Positions 9,560-21,349 of a stretch of 64,000 bases of DNA are shown here, piece after piece. The notes beneath the pieces were generated by a model, which made no database searches, was not told where the DNA came from, and saw only the letters and a program-made list of their open reading frames with translations. The position numbers and the translations under genes are program-made. Origin of the DNA: Diphasiastrum complanatum (taxonomy: Eukaryota > Streptophyta > Lycopodiopsida > Lycopodiales > Lycopodiaceae); the NCBI GenBank assembly GCA_029204225.1, contig CM055112.1:29044703-29108702 (forward strand). The letters run 5' to 3'. The number at the start of each line of letters is the position of its first letter. Position 1 is the stretch's first letter.

Positions 9560-10838
9560 TAAATATCTAATTTAAAAGTACATAAACAACAAGGTAATGG
9601 CGTAAGAGATTATCAACCACTTCATTTAAGAAGTGTGAACCTCTGTCACTAACAAGCTCGATAGGACAACCAAAATGCGTAATGATGTTTTCATAAAGAA
9701 AATGCGCGACGGTCTTCACATTGGCGTCCTTGGTTGCTCTAGCCTCAACCCATTTAGTAGCATAATCAGTGGCAATAAGGATGTAACGGGCTTAAATGTT
9801 TCGAGTGGCTGGGCTGATGGGCCCGACAAAGTCTATACCACATTTATGAAAATCTTCACCTTATATAATTGGGATTAGCTGCTTGAAATTAGCTTTCACT
9901 ATTTTTTTTGCTTGTTGGCAAACATCGCAAGTTTTTATGATAGCAAATGTATCTTTAAACAGGGATGGCCACCATAATCCTGCTTGGAGGATGATCTTGG
10001 CAGTTGCTTCCGCACAGAAGTGACCACCACCAATACCTTCATGTGCCTAAGATATAATAGGACGTATCTCAGACTCATAAGCGCATCGGCGAATAATATC
10101 ATTAGCACCCCTTTTATATAATTGTCCGACTATAAGTTGGAAGGGTGCCGCTTTTATTAAAAGTTTTCTTTTGGCTTGATTTAGTCTTTGTAGTCTGCCA
10201 GTTGTAAGGAACTGAGTGATTTCCTCAGCCCAAAGTGGTGTAGCGTTTATTTGAAAAAGACATGCATCAGGTAGATCATCGTTGATTGGTGCATCGCCCT
10301 TTTCAGCACTTGGAAGTCGGAAAAGGTGGTCTGCCATGAAGTGTTGAGTGCCTTTCCGAACAATGACTCGAAAGTTAATTCTTCAAGGATTAACAGCCAT
10401 CGGGCTATTCTTTCGGTTTTACAAAATTTATTTACAATATATAATAGAACTTGATGGTTAGTGTAAAAAGCAAAGGTTTGGCCTAGTAATAAATGTCTCA
10501 ATTGTTGAATACTAGCGTAGACCATAGCTAGTGCTTCTCGTTCGGTTGTTGTATAGTTTACTTCAACATGCACCAGTTATCTGCTCAAGAAACGTATCAA
10601 AAAGTCTTTGTTATACTCGCCCAATTGTGCTAGGAGGCCTCCAATAGCATACTTACTTGCGTCAATATGCACATGGAATTCCTTTGTGTAATAAAGGGAG
10701 CAGAGTATTTGTGCGGTAGTTAAAGTGTCTTGAGTTCCTCAAAAGCTTTAATTCGTTCCTTGGTCTACCTAGGGTCAACCACAACTAAATAAATGAGCCG
10801 TGTCTTGCCGGCATAGTTGATTATGAAGATGCAGTAGT
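9560..10838 (-). pseudogene. pol: Ty3-gypsy RNaseH-integrase segment (minus strand)
   Basis: Leftward reading: YTTTEREALAMVYA (RNaseH), MADHLFRLP, then a zinc region (GLWWPSLF, TCDVCQQAKK) and integrase core with GIDFVGPISPAT (first Asp), DYATKWVEARATKD and THFGCPIELVSDRGSHFLNE (second Asp). Several stops and frameshifts break it. The GLWWP style zinc region points to a Tat/Athila-like lineage, not a chromovirus. The missing N-terminal part lies at 14027-14625 on the other side of element B, with continuous sense across the gap. Confidence 0.85.
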
Positions 10839-11325
10839 TGTTATGTCCATTTCATGTATAAGAGAATCAGAATAATTCCTGACATGGATAGTCAGTCACT
10901 CCAGGTGTATATGGTTATTGATTATGCCTCATCATTTTGGGCTTGGCCTATAAAGTAGTTAATAATCGTATGAGGGCCGAGACCTATAAGTGGACATAGG
11001 AGCACTTGCATGGTGTATGATTGCTATAATGCAAGAATAGGAGGTTAATAGCTAATATAGGCTGCATGAAGATCCTAAGGGAAATATTCTCTCTTTGGAG
11101 AGACAATACTTACCATGGAAACTCGCCCATCTCCCTATTGGAAATTCAATTTCTTGAGCCATGATTCCTCTTCTCTCTTGCATTCATTCACCATGGCTTG
11201 GGGGCTAGGTCCAGGAGGAAACTCCAAGAGGGATCTAGGATTGGATGGGTGGTTTTGTTCCACAGGTGTCCTTTTGGTTGTTTTGCAACAAGATCTAGTC
11301 AGATCTTCATAAGGCGATTCTTACA
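10839..11325 (+). repeat. 5' LTR of element B
   Basis: 487 bases, TG...CA termini, over 90% similar by eye to 13554-14026. It contains ATGGCTTGGGGGCTAGGTCC, shared with the LTRs of element A, showing the two elements are one family. Confidence 0.88.
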
Positions 11326-11326
11326 G

Positions 11327-11338
11327 TGGTATCAGAGC
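11327..11338 (+). promoter_or_regulatory. Primer-binding site of element B
   Basis: TGGTATCAGAGC, the exact complement of the plant initiator-Met tRNA 3' end, one base after the LTR. Confidence 0.85.
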
Positions 11339-11339
11339 T

Positions 11340-13553
11340 ATGGATTTGCATCAATCAAAATGTGGAGCTACTTCTTGTATTTTCTCAATTTTTTTGGATT
11401 TCTTCTTGCATGTTACTTCAAGGTGGTGTAATTGATCTCCAATTAGGTGGCTTCTCTGAATTTGGTGTACTTTCAGTCTAAAAATCATAATTATGAATTT
11501 TCTCCATAGATCTTGATGGAAATCAAAGGATTTTTTATGATTTTAGTGAATTTTTCACCTTAAGCCATTGTGAATCCAATTTGGATAGGTGAGCATTAGA
11601 CACCATCATGTTGAAGTTTTGTTTGTTGTAGGAGGCCAAAAATGCATTTTTTGCATTATCTGAACTTAAGATTGCTTGCTGGACCTGTTAGAAGCTACTA
11701 TGCCTCTCTAATTAACCTTAGTAGAGTGCTTCTAACCTCTGATTGGATGCTTATTGGGCTGGAGTTGAATTTTTTATGTATGACCTACAAAAAGTGCGCC
11801 CTCCTACCTGATTTTCTATCATTTACAGCTCACACGTTGAAGCCTATGTGGCATGGTGATGTGGCAAGTGCCTTGTAGACCCACTCTCCCTCCGTACTAT
11901 GCTTTACTTCAACCGATTGTTATGGTTGTCGGAAGTTTAGCAATTTGAAAACTAAAATTTGCAAAATTTTTGAAATATTCTGATGCATGCATGCTTGTAA
12001 CTTAGTGTAGTCATTGTCTGTTGATGAAAATGTATGGATAGACCTGTATGCATGCTTGGATGCATGTTCCATGTGTAATCAGTTGATCAGATGATTTCTT
12101 GCATGAAGCTATTTTTGGCAATTCTAGATCAAAAAGCATATTTCCTAGTGGCTAGGCTAATTACAAGAATTTTTTCGTTTTTTCAAAAAAGTCAGTGCAT
12201 GTCAAGCTTGTTGCATGCATGATTTTTGAAATGATTTTGATATGTGACAGTGCCTTCTTAATCGATTTTCACAATTGGTCAATTTCAAACAGATTTCAAA
12301 AATTCCACCTGAGTGTATGTTGTGCATATACTCAAGTATCTCTCAATGATTAAGTATGTTTTTGGAATTCGATAAATTATGATTGACGAATCATAAGATT
12401 CTAAATTTTTATAATTGACGGAGCATAAATTGATACTTAAAGGTCATTAGATAATTATATGAGAATATGTTAATTCTTAAGATAGTGAGTAATTTTTTAT
12501 CAATTGGTTGAGTTAAAAATCTAGTTCTGTTATTTGAACTCTAAATTTGTGTACAAACTTGAGATTGTTTGGATCTCATAGGCATTTCCATTAAGTAATT
12601 GTTTACTTATGAGGAATTTGCTTACCTTTACCAATTGTAGTCAAGGAATGCTTGTGTACTGTTTTTCAGCCTAAAACCACCGGTTAATTAGGAGCAGTTA
12701 AGTCTATCAAGATTGAATGGTTGCTATTTTTTGGCATGTGATGCTAGGAATAGAGCACTTAACTCAAGAGAGTATCTTGGATACTCAAAACTAAATTAAA
12801 GTCATTTTTATCTTGATGGATCTCCTAAGAGATTTTGGTAGGATGAGTTTTGTACTTTAGTTTCTGGAAAAATTCCAAGTGTATTTGTACCAAGGAGCAT
12901 TTATGACAGGTCTACAAGTAATTGTGGATAGTCTTGGACTATAATTGTTTTGGATTTTTAGCTTTTGAACATTGATCTCTAATGTAAGGTGAGAACTCAC
13001 CCAGTGATTCATGTAAATTGAGGTTATATGAAGGTGATGTTATTAGATTGGAGAGAATAAAACCCAATAGGAATATTTATCTTTTAGTGTACTTCTAAAG
13101 GTTAATATAATATTTCAGTGTAGATATACATAATTTAAAAATTATTCCATCCGATAAGTACTTATTTGATATTGAAGTCAGACTAAAGATTGATTTTTAG
13201 AATAAAAGTGAAAGTTAAATGATTGATTTGTTAGCTTTTGAATTCAATCTTCAAGATTGGTCGAATGCTCATCCAGTGTATCTTGTAAATTTAATCTATA
13301 TGATGACAACAGTTAGATGTATTGAAGACTTTGCCATTTGGAAAATTTATTGCTCAATGTACCTTTGGACCCTGAAACAGTACTCAGGATCAGTAAATAA
13401 ACAATTGAGAAATCGTTCTATCTCTGTGTGCTTGCTTAGGTTGGTTGGTCAAATTGAAAATAATGATTCATGAGAAGAATTAAAAGCATACAAATTGGAT
13501 CTTCCCTAGTTACTCATTCTAAGGACAGAACTGGTTAAAGACTCGGGGAAGAA
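11340..13553 (+). other. Interior of element B, no intact genes
   Basis: No gag, protease or RT motif is readable. From about 12953 and again from about 13222 a roughly 250-base segment is repeated in diverged form (both copies start near TTAGCTTTTGAA). The second copy reads through a chromodomain-like tail (GQIENNDS) into the polypurine tract, parallel to the better preserved copy at 7850 in element A. Confidence 0.6.
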
Positions 13554-14026
13554 TGTTATGTCCATGTCATGTATAAGGGAATCAGAATAATTCTTGACAT
13601 GGATAGCCAGTCACTCCAGGTGTATATGCTTATCTTCATTCCGGGCTTGGCCTGTAAAGTAATTAATAATCATATGAGGGCCCATACGTATAAGTGGACA
13701 TAGGAGCACTTGCATGGTGTTTGACTGCTATAATGCAAGAATAGGAAGTTAATAGCTAATATAGGCTGCATGGGGATCCTAAGGGGAATATTCTCTCTTT
13801 GGAGAGATAATACTTACCATGGAAACTCGCCCATCTCCCTATTGGAAATTCAGTTTCTTGAGCCAGGATTTCTCTTCTCTCTTGCATTCATTCACCATGG
13901 CTTGGGCGCTAGATCCAAGAGGAAACTCTAGGAGGGATCTAGGATTGGATGGGTGGTTTTGCTCCACAGATGTTTTGGTTGTTTTGAAATAAGATCTAGT
14001 CAGATCCTCATAAGGCGATTCTTACA
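13554..14026 (+). repeat. 3' LTR of element B
   Basis: 473 bases, begins TGTTATGTCCATGTCATG after a purine-rich tract and ends TTCTTACA, followed by the duplication GTAGT. Confidence 0.88.
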
Positions 14027-14625
14027 GTAGTAGTTAGTATGGCCTAAAAAAACGTATACTTCTTTCATGGTCGCAGGTAAGGGCATCTCAACTATAACCT
14101 TGATTTTAGAAGGATCGGTAGATATATCGCCCTTGGATGTACAACCCCATGGGTTACCCAGATTTGGCATTTCTCAGGGTTAAGTGATATTCCAAATCCT
14201 CGACAGCGAATGTAGATCTTTTCGGGTGCTTCGAGGTGTTTATTGGTTGTTGAAGAATGTACACCCAAATCATCAAGATAAATCTCGACATCTGATGTAG
14301 CAAATCTTGAAACGTCATTTGCATGACGCATAGGAACATGGATGGGGTGTTGCATAAGCCAAAAGGCATTAGGTTGTAAGCATAAACGCCATATTTCATG
14401 GCAAAAGCCATTTTATGTTGATCCTCAGGGGCTATTTGGATTGGAAAATAGCCACTAAAAACATCTAAGAAGTTAAAAGCTTTAGCTCCCGCAATTTCCT
14501 CGAGAATTTGTGTTGTTAAAGGCAATGAAAAATGGTATTTTTAGTAACCACATTAAGGTTTTTGAGATCAATGCAGGTACAAAACTTGCCATTTTTCTTG
14601 GCACCACCACAATGGGCGATACCCA
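14027..14625 (-). pseudogene. pol: Ty3-gypsy reverse transcriptase (minus strand)
   Basis: Reading leftward: WVSPIVVVP, KKNGKFCTCIDLKNLN, FNFLDVFSGYFPIQIAPED (first Asp in the FLDVFSGY box), FAMKYGVYAYNLMPFGLCNT and, after a frameshift, VEIYLDDLGVHSS, the DD catalytic box. The connection reads MKEVYVFLGHTN at the insertion point and is continued at 10838 by YYCIFIINYA. The right end at about 14625 abuts a + strand chromovirus integrase. Confidence 0.88.
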
Positions 14626-14635
14626 ATCCGTATGT

Positions 14636-15130
14636 TGTACCAGCTGGTAAATGGGAGAGTATCTCCATGGATTTTATAGTAGGCCTGCCTAAAACCCAAA
14701 AGGGTAATGACGCTATATGGGTCATTGACCTTCTAACCAAAATGACTCATTTTATTCCGACCAAAACAACCGTTAGAGCTCCAGAGTTAGCGAGGTTGCT
14801 TGAAGACGGGCTATTTAAATTGTACGGTCTACCTTCCGGCATAGTCAGCGACCGGGACAGTAAGTTTAATGGAAATTTTTGGAGGGCAGTATTTCATCAT
14901 CTCCATACTAAACTTAATATGAGTATCACCGACCATCCACAGATGGTAGCCAGAAATTTTTTAGAGGACCTAAACCAGATGATTGAACATGCTAAGCATA
15001 GCATTAGGTAGTCCCAGGATCGAGCCAAACATTATGCAGATCCACACAGACGGGATGTGCAGTTTTCCACTGGTGAGAAAGTCTACTTAAGAGTCCCAAT
15101 TGACTCCAACTTCATAGGGATGGATTTGAT
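14636..15130 (+). pseudogene. pol: Chromovirus-type Ty3-gypsy integrase, internally deleted
   Basis: Reads KWESISMDFIVGLPKTQKG (first Asp in SMDF), THFIPTKTT, LYGLPSGIVSDRDSKF (second Asp) and SITDHPQ. The normal continuation carrying the catalytic Glu is missing: the text jumps after DHPQ to NQMIEHAKHSIR, then a stop, then QDRAKHYADPHRRDVQF and GEKVYLRVP. The loss removes the DDE glutamate, so it is dead. The wording is closer to Del/Tekay-like chromoviruses than to the neighbouring minus-strand gypsy pol. Confidence 0.85.
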
Positions 15131-15289
15131 GGCACTTTGGAACGACATGGTGATTTGAGCTTGCAAGAGTTCAAAAAAAACTTCTTGTCCCTGCCGGGGT
15201 TGCTCTTGCATGATGATAGGAGCAGATAGCGAATGGTCCATCATATGTTCTTCATGCAATAACTCATTTCAGATTTCATGGTATCACCT

Positions 15290-16180
15290 TTGTTCCACAT
15301 GTGGATTTGGATAATCTCAAGGAATTGTGGAAGTTGTCAAGGAACATCCCTGATGGTCAACATGATTGTTTATGTTTGTGTGCTACTGTTGAGCTCGAGT
15401 GATGGGCCTCACTGGTTCATGACATACGTGTCAGGCAGGGAGGATCTTGTTCTGTTGTTTTGGACAATTTTTTGAAACTGTGTTTGCGAACACATTCTAG
15501 ACATTCTGAATGGTATTGGTTTTTGACTTTACAATCAACCATGAATGGACATGTTCGGCCACAGATGAAACATATGTTGCTCATAGGCCCTTGGGCAATT
15601 GCATAGCCATCTTAGATGGCTAGCAGTTCTAGATTTTCTTGATGGGTTGGATACTCATCTCCTGGATAGGAACATGAGGCATCGTCTTGATAAGGCGCAT
15701 AATGTCCAGTTTGGTATGTGTTGTCTATGTTGTATGAAGCATTGGATGAGTGATCAACAAAATGAGTCCAAACTGGGGCTTTATTGGGTTGATTTTGTTG
15801 ATTTCCTCATTCGGGTGGTCCCTTAGGAGGTGGACCTAAGAGCACTAGTTGAGACAGGTAATGCGGAGTGGTTTGCCTAGGTAGCTCTTGAATTTGAACC
15901 GATGGATTGTTTCATTGTTGATGTTGATTTTGTGGAGGTTTGGAAACAAATTGAGGCCTAGGAGGCTGATAATGTCCTCTTGTGTGTTCTTGATGGTTGT
16001 ATCGGTAGTAGCAATAAAATGATGAATGGCCCATGAAATCACAGATTTCACATTTGATCAGAGAATTATCAAAAACAAGTCAATAGGATGGGCATTTGTT
16101 ACCAGTGTGTGCACCTCAACAATGAGGGCACCAGGTGTGTTCTCGTCTATGATGTACATGTGCAAAAAGTACAAAAAGGA
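15290..16180 (-). pseudogene. Decayed multi-knuckle gag related to the 24185-32980 element
   Basis: Bases 15450-15700 align with 27690-27910 in the LTR element at 24185-32980 (shared landmarks: TTTGAAACTGTGTTT, ACAATCAACCATGAA, AGATGAAACAT, GCATAGCCATCTT), which there encode gag zinc knuckles on the minus strand. Further similarity extends to about 16130. No continuous frame survives. It shows that the gag of that element exists in more than one copy in the window. Confidence 0.55.
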
Positions 16181-16310
16181 CCAAGAGTGGATCCTAATCT
16201 GATCCTCAAGAGGGATTGGATGTTAGATTTACTTGATCTATCAATCTGCATCAGATTAAGATCAATCTAGATCAATTCTAGACATAAAATCCTAACAAGA
16301 ACAATCATTA

Positions 16311-16620
16311 ATGAAGGTAAATGTACTTGCTGGTTTCGCATGTATGAAACCATGTCTGAGTACGGACTCCAACCTGAAAATCAAGTACACATTAATAGAA
16401 CCTCAAAACAATCAAAACAAATGTAGACAAATGGAGAGAATCACTCAAAATTGTTTCCAAAACCAAGATTGGTGTCTCACAATGATTATGGCCAAATGTG
16501 GCTCTATATATACAATAAGTGGGAGCTCGTGGTACTAGTCATCTATTCTTGTAAAGCTATTTTCTTTTCTAGGCACAAAAGCAATCATCTCTTAGAATTT
16601 GACTTATCGAGTGATTCAAT
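16311..16620. other. Unassigned stretch before a copia gag
   Basis: AT-rich, no motif. Expected position of LTR and leader for the + strand copia gag that follows, but no TG...CA boundary or primer site can be fixed. Confidence 0.2.
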
Positions 16621-17340
16621 GGCAACGACTTTCACATGTAGAAGTATCACATGAAGATGATATTGTTGGAGAAAGATTTATGGGATGTGGTCGATGGATC
16701 TTCAATCCTACCACAACAAGATGCCGATCTTATTGCCAAATGAAAATCCAAAGAAAGCAGAGCTTTCACATTCATATCCATGAATCTCAAGGATTTACAA
16801 ATATGGCATATCAGTAGCAGTGAAACATCTAAGCAAGCTTGGAAAACTCTCATAACTTTGTATGAGACCCAAGATGTTACCACTCATCTATTCTTGCGAA
16901 AGAAATTCTTCTCTTGCAAGATGTCAAAATCGACCTTCATCAGTGATCATGTTAATCACATTAGATCATTAATTGATCAACTTGCTACAATTGAATCACC
17001 CATTGCTGACAACGATGCAGTCATGACCCTCTTGGAAAGTCTTCTTACTTCCTACGATCATATGGTCATGTTGAGCTCGACATAGTTGGATTTAATAATG
17101 TAGAAAGTCACATCAATTCTTCTCTAAGAAGGACTTTGAAAGAAATCAAACAATGTCTCTACATCAGACAAATTGATCACACTATATTTGAAGAAGAAGC
17201 GACACTTGAAAAAGGCTACTATCAATACTTCAAAGTCAGATACACAACATCCATCACAACAAGAAAATTCAAAACATCAACATACCAAAATCTTTTGAAA
17301 GGCAGTTGAATCGTTCCTACAATCCTCCAGAATGTAGTCA
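16621..17340 (+). pseudogene. gag: Ty1-copia Gag (UBN2-type)
   Basis: Starts with MATTFTCRS, then (frameshifted) ILLEKDLWDVVDGSS, then the UBN2 core: ISSSETSKQAWKTLITLYET, HLFLRKKFFSCKMSK and HVNHIRSLIDQLATIESPI. Further stops follow near 17083. It is the same Gag family as the N-terminus of the fused ORF at 41326-42414 (LWDVVEGADL, LYETHDVTARLHLRRKFF). It ends at 17345, where a minus-strand copia LTR appears to be inserted. Confidence 0.8.
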
Positions 17341-17345
17341 GGCAC

Positions 17346-17990
17346 TGTTGATCTGCATTTATAAATTAATGTAGCATTCAACAAAGAATCAACCAAGGTG
17401 CAGAATTAAATGAACAAGAGTGAATCAGACACACGAATAACAGCAGACTGATTTGCATTCGAGATCAGGCATAAGAAAAATGACATGTGCGCAACGACTA
17501 CAAGATCATCTATTAATTTTTTGATTTTTCAAGCACTGCATGTAGATCCACGCAGTGCGTTGGCATGAGAGAAATACAATTCTCCCACGAGTAATGTCTC
17601 GCTTACTAGCGGACTTGTGGATCTCTGTGGATCCTGCTTACATAGACTTGTCTCGCACGCAGACAGACTTCTATTCTGTATTTTCGTCTTGATTGCTTAC
17701 TAGCATCAGACTACTTCATGTGTATCTCTATCAAGTATCATCCAGAGAGTATATAGTCGCTCTGTGTAACTTCTAGATTAGAGTAACCAAACATTTACAA
17801 CTAATCATGAATTACAAGAGTGACAAATTAGCCACGACCTAGAGTGTATCTGCTGACGTCATGCTATCAGATCAAAAATCTGTACTTCTGGGTACTTGCA
17901 TAATCTTGCTGGTCCTTTTTGGAGCATGAGGACAGAAAGGGTGTCGCAATCATTTGACTTTCTCATCGTCTAAATTTCTCTTGCTATACT
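17346..17990 (-). repeat. Probable copia 3' LTR (minus strand)
   Basis: Left edge TGTTGATCTGCATTT gives a CA-ending LTR on the minus strand, immediately next to a split copia gag. It lies just downstream (minus sense) of the RT-RNaseH pseudogene. I could not fix the polypurine tract or the 5' end, so the right boundary is approximate. Confidence 0.45.
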
Positions 17991-18022
17991 ACAAAAGATT
18001 CTCTTTCACGAATCTTTCACGT

Positions 18023-19515
18023 TCATGTCTTCTCGTGAGGAAGTTTGCGAACATTTTCACTTCGTGTCATTTGACTTTCGTGTTTGCAAACATTTTCGTC
18101 AGGCAGAGGGCTGAAAGCTAGCAAAGCTTTGGTAATAGAAATGTTTTGTTTCTTCATCTCCCTCTCAAAGCATGATAGCTTTACGACCCCAAGACTGCTC
18201 CTCTGTCTCTCAAAAAGTCCTTTGTCCAGGGCTTTGGTGAAGATGTGAGCAACCATGTCTTTTGTTCCAATGAAAGTGGTACGCAACATCTTCTTCTCAA
18301 TTAAATCTCTGATCAAGTGGTACTTGATGGCAATGTGTTTCATTCTAGAATGAAACCCAAGGTCTTTCGTCAGATGTATTGCAGATGTGTTATCCATCTG
18401 CAAGACCAGAGGCTCGTTTCTTGTTTCGTCCAATTCGTCCAGAAACTGCCTTAGCCAGATTATCTCGTTGGACATCTTTGTTGCTGCAACATACTTTGCT
18501 TCATAGGATGACTGAGCCACAATGGTCTGTTTCTTGTTGACCCAGAGAACTACTGGTCCTGATGCGATGGTGCATCCTCCTGAGACGCTTTTACAATCAT
18601 CTTTGAGGGATGCCCAATTTGCATCACTATAGGAAAGCATCCTGAAACCTGCATCACGACAATAACACAAGCCATAATCTCTCGTTAATTGAAGATATTG
18701 CAAAAGTTGTTTTGCAATCTTCCAATGTGTTGAACCTAGATTTGTACAGAATTGGCTCATCCTAAACACTGCATAAGCGATGTCGGGACGTGTATTCTCT
18801 ACAAGGTACATCAGCGAACCTATCAGCTTCCTATAAGGTGTGAGCTGCATTTGTTCAGTCTTCAGACAATCATTGTTTGTCAGCACCGTCCCTGCGAGCA
18901 TTGGAGTATTCGCTCCTTTGTAGTTCAGCATCCAAAAATCCTCTAGGATTTTCTGGGTGTATCTGGACTGGTGAAGGTATAGCTTATCTCCCTCATAGTC
19001 CCTTTCAATTTGTAAGTCCAGATAACACCTGGCTTCTCCCAAATCCACGATCTCAAAATGTTTCGAGATGTCTACCTTCACTTTAGCAATCAGTTGCTCA
19101 CTCTTGCAAAGTATCAGAGTGTTGTCCACATACACAACCACAATAATGATCTGCCCATCTGTAACTCTGACATACACATTGGAATTAGCCATCGGTGGCT
19201 TGAATCCTAATGATTTCAGGGCTTGATCCTTCTTCTTGTACCATTGTTTTATTGTTTCAAACCATAGATACCTGTATGCATAGTCAGGAAGGAATTCGAG
19301 ACGTATCCTGGGGTTTGATCCATATAGACCTCTTTGTCTAGCTCACCATGCAAGAAGGCTGTCTTCTCGTCCACAATGTGGATCCTGAGGTCATAAGCAG
19401 CTGCATATGCAAATAACAATTGTAGGGACGAATGCTTGACGACAGGAGAGAAGGTTTCAGAGTAGTCAATACCATATCTCTGAGAAAATCCCTTCACTAC
19501 CAATCTACATTTGTG
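18023..19515 (-). pseudogene. pol: Ty1-copia reverse transcriptase and RNase H
   Basis: Minus-strand RT starts at LVVKGFSQRYGIDYSETFSP, runs through HIVDEKTAFLHGELDKEVYM (normally DVKTAFLNG) and IYGLKQ, then shifts frame near 19250. The next 389-codon frame holds VVYVDNTLIL (normally YVDD, so the second catalytic Asp is Asn), YLDLQIERD, IGSLMYL, and RNase H acids in LSYSDANWA, SSYEAKYVA and LQMDNTSAIHL. It ends with MVAHIFTKALDKGLFERQR. Length and order suit the copia pol 3' half. The frameshift plus the YVDN change argue against activity. Confidence 0.9.
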
Positions 19516-19773
19516 TAGGAATTATGTTGTGTTCTTGATTGATGTACATATAAGTGATGAATTAAATGTAGTTTTTATATTTTATGGATTTTACTAAGAG
19601 GCTAGGCATCAGATCTGATTAGGTTTTCATTATCTCTTGATTCTATTTCCATTTGACTAGTGTCTTTTAATCAAACTAGCAAGCTAGTTAATGGATTGTC
19701 AATTTTGATTAGTGCAATCATTCGTGGCCTAGATCTAAAATTTTGGATCATCTTTGGATCTGAGATTTTCACA
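19514..19773 (+). repeat. Copia LTR (+ strand), 260 bp
   Basis: Starts TGTAGGAATTATG next to truncated minus-strand RT and ends GAGATTTTCACA directly before a primer site. The 3' end resembles those at 1017 and 35123 (TTCACA before the internal region). Confidence 0.65.
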
Positions 19774-19786
19774 TGGTATCAAAGCT
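19774..19786 (+). promoter_or_regulatory. Primer-binding site (tRNA-iMet type)
   Basis: TGGTATCAAAGCT, one mismatch to the initiator-Met complement, directly after the LTR. Confidence 0.7.
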
Positions 19787-20620
19787 TGTTGGTAGTCAAA
19801 ATTGATAAGTTTTCTATTTTTATTGGAGATTTGAAGACGACCTAAATTCTAGCATGCCTTTGTGCATCTTTGCTGATCAAATCTTTATTAACAAATTGAT
19901 GTGAGTGGATTTTGAGAATCTAAGGGCTTTTTTAGATAAATTGAAGTTTAGAAGCTATGTGCAATCATATTTTATTTTATTCATCAAAATAATCTCTTTA
20001 TCTGTTGGAGAGGTTGTGTACACATTCAAGTTAACATTGTTGTTTCTAGTTCTAAATGACAATCTTCCTTTTGGATGAGTATAGCTCCAATTGTGGATAA
20101 AAATTCTTCTTAAGTGAGTGAATAATCTCCATATGGATGAGCATATCTACCCTTGTGATGAAAACCTCTTCTTGTGGCTTGAGCATTGCACCCATTTTAA
20201 ATGAGATTGCTCCCCTTTTTGGATGAGCAAAATTGTCAATTTTTTGCATAGAGGTTTTCGTTGATTCAATAAGATTGAATGTATTAAATTCTTTGATTTT
20301 TTTGGAGATCTTGCTAGAAAGGTTCAAAATTAAGCAAGAGCGTTTTCAATGTTTTTCAAATCTTGGATTCAATCTATTGAGTGTAGCAATCAGGTTTCTT
20401 TAAAATTCTACATGCTAGTCAACTAATTACAAAGAGAGATCATATTGTGAGGTTCTAAATCTTTGTGATTTTACTTTACCTTCATTTTTTTGAGAGGAGA
20501 GTGGGTGTGTAAGTGCTCGACTCAACAAACTATGCAACCTGAAAATTAAGGATGGAATTCTTACTAGAGTTGAATGAACTAATGGACATCATTTCAGGTG
20601 TGGAGGAGCACAAACAATGG
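19787..20620 (+). pseudogene. Copia leader and gag start
   Basis: About 760 bases of AT-rich leader contain three variants of a CTCC-AT-TGGATGAG phrase around 20060-20230. At 20551 begins a gag piece reading MEFLLELNELMDIISGVEE, parallel to MESLLEMNELMDLFVGVEE in the gag at 1608. It is cut after about 70 bases by inverted copia integrase. Confidence 0.55.
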
Positions 20621-20956
20621 CTTCATCCCAAAATGGCTTAGGTAGAGAAGAATCTAGCCTCAAGGATTTTGCACACTCACAAAGAGACCTATTCTTTCTC
20701 TTGGCCACTCCATTTTGTTGAGGAGTATCTGGACATGTTAGCTCTCTTTTAATGCCATTGGACTTACAAAACTCTTTCATACTAGTGGAGATGTACTCTC
20801 CTCCATTATCACATCTCAATACTTTAATCTTAAATTCAAGTTGATTTTCAACAAGATCCTTTAACTTTAAAAAGAAATCAAACACCATAATTTTGGAAGA
20901 TAAAAGGTAAATCCAAGTGTATATAGAATAGTCATCTATAAAATATACATTTATTG
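20621..20956 (-). pseudogene. pol: Ty1-copia integrase fragment
   Basis: Minus-strand reading FIDDYSIYTWIYLLSSK, then VLRCDNGGEYISTSMKEFCK (second catalytic Asp), [17 protein letters not shown] (the usual AERKN Glu is Lys here) and LPKPFWDEAI. The right end passes straight into an LTR 3' end at 20957, so the integrase zinc region is missing. Confidence 0.85.
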
Positions 20957-21258
20957 TGAAGAAATATGAATCACTAAGATCCAACATGTCCCTTTAATAT
21001 TTGGTTATGAATAACAACACATCTAGCACCATTGACAATGTAGAATTCTAACATCTACTACACATAGAAGATGCAAACTCAATAAGATCTTGATCAAACA
21101 ACATATGTAAGATAAAATGAAGTTGCTGCTATAGTACAATAATAGATTTCACACATGTGGATCCAATACACAACATACAATTGCATTCTACACACAAGAT
21201 TGCAAGATATCAACACTATTATGCAAAAATGGATATATGAACCCAAAGAGAACTCATG

Positions 21259-21296
<38 letters not shown>

Positions 21297-21345
21297 TATC
21301 TCTTCCCACGCTTGTACACTATTTATAACAAGTCCATGCCCTAAT
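20957..21345 (-). repeat. Copia LTR (minus strand) with GA tract
   Basis: Matches 35123-35560 over the ACACACAAGATTGCAAGATA stretch and the flank of the GA run (CCCA-AGAGAACTCATGTAT), and matches 891-1017 near its 3' end. On the minus strand its terminus ends TTCTTCACA. It holds (GA)15 at 21264-21293. The 5' boundary is uncertain. Confidence 0.65.
21264..21293. repeat. (GA)15 microsatellite in LTR
   Basis: Perfect dinucleotide run of 30 bases, at the same place in the LTR as the 110-base run at 35426. Confidence 0.95.
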
Positions 21346-21349
21346 TCGA

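Larger units (their letters stand above)
10839..14026 (+). mobile_element. Complete non-autonomous LTR retrotransposon B
   Basis: LTRs at 10839-11325 and 13554-14026 start TGTTATGTCCAT and end GATTCTTACA. The element is flanked by identical five-base duplications GTAGT (10834-10838 and 14027-14031). A tRNA-iMet primer site follows the first LTR and a purine tract (GGGGAAGAA) precedes the second. It is inserted in the RT connection of a minus-strand gypsy pol. The 2.2 kb interior encodes no gag or pol; near its 3' end are two decayed copies of a chromodomain-tail segment, so it probably derives from a chromovirus and would need proteins in trans. Confidence 0.9.

Noticed and set aside
14516-14740. 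74-codon minus frame spanning RT start
   Set aside because: Its first 35 codons are antisense of the + strand integrase; only the part left of 14625 is RT.
18023-19192. Domesticated copia gene because of the 389-codon open frame
   Set aside because: RT is frame-shifted from its N-terminal half and the catalytic box is YVDN; the tail runs into non-copia residues. No sign of a host gene.
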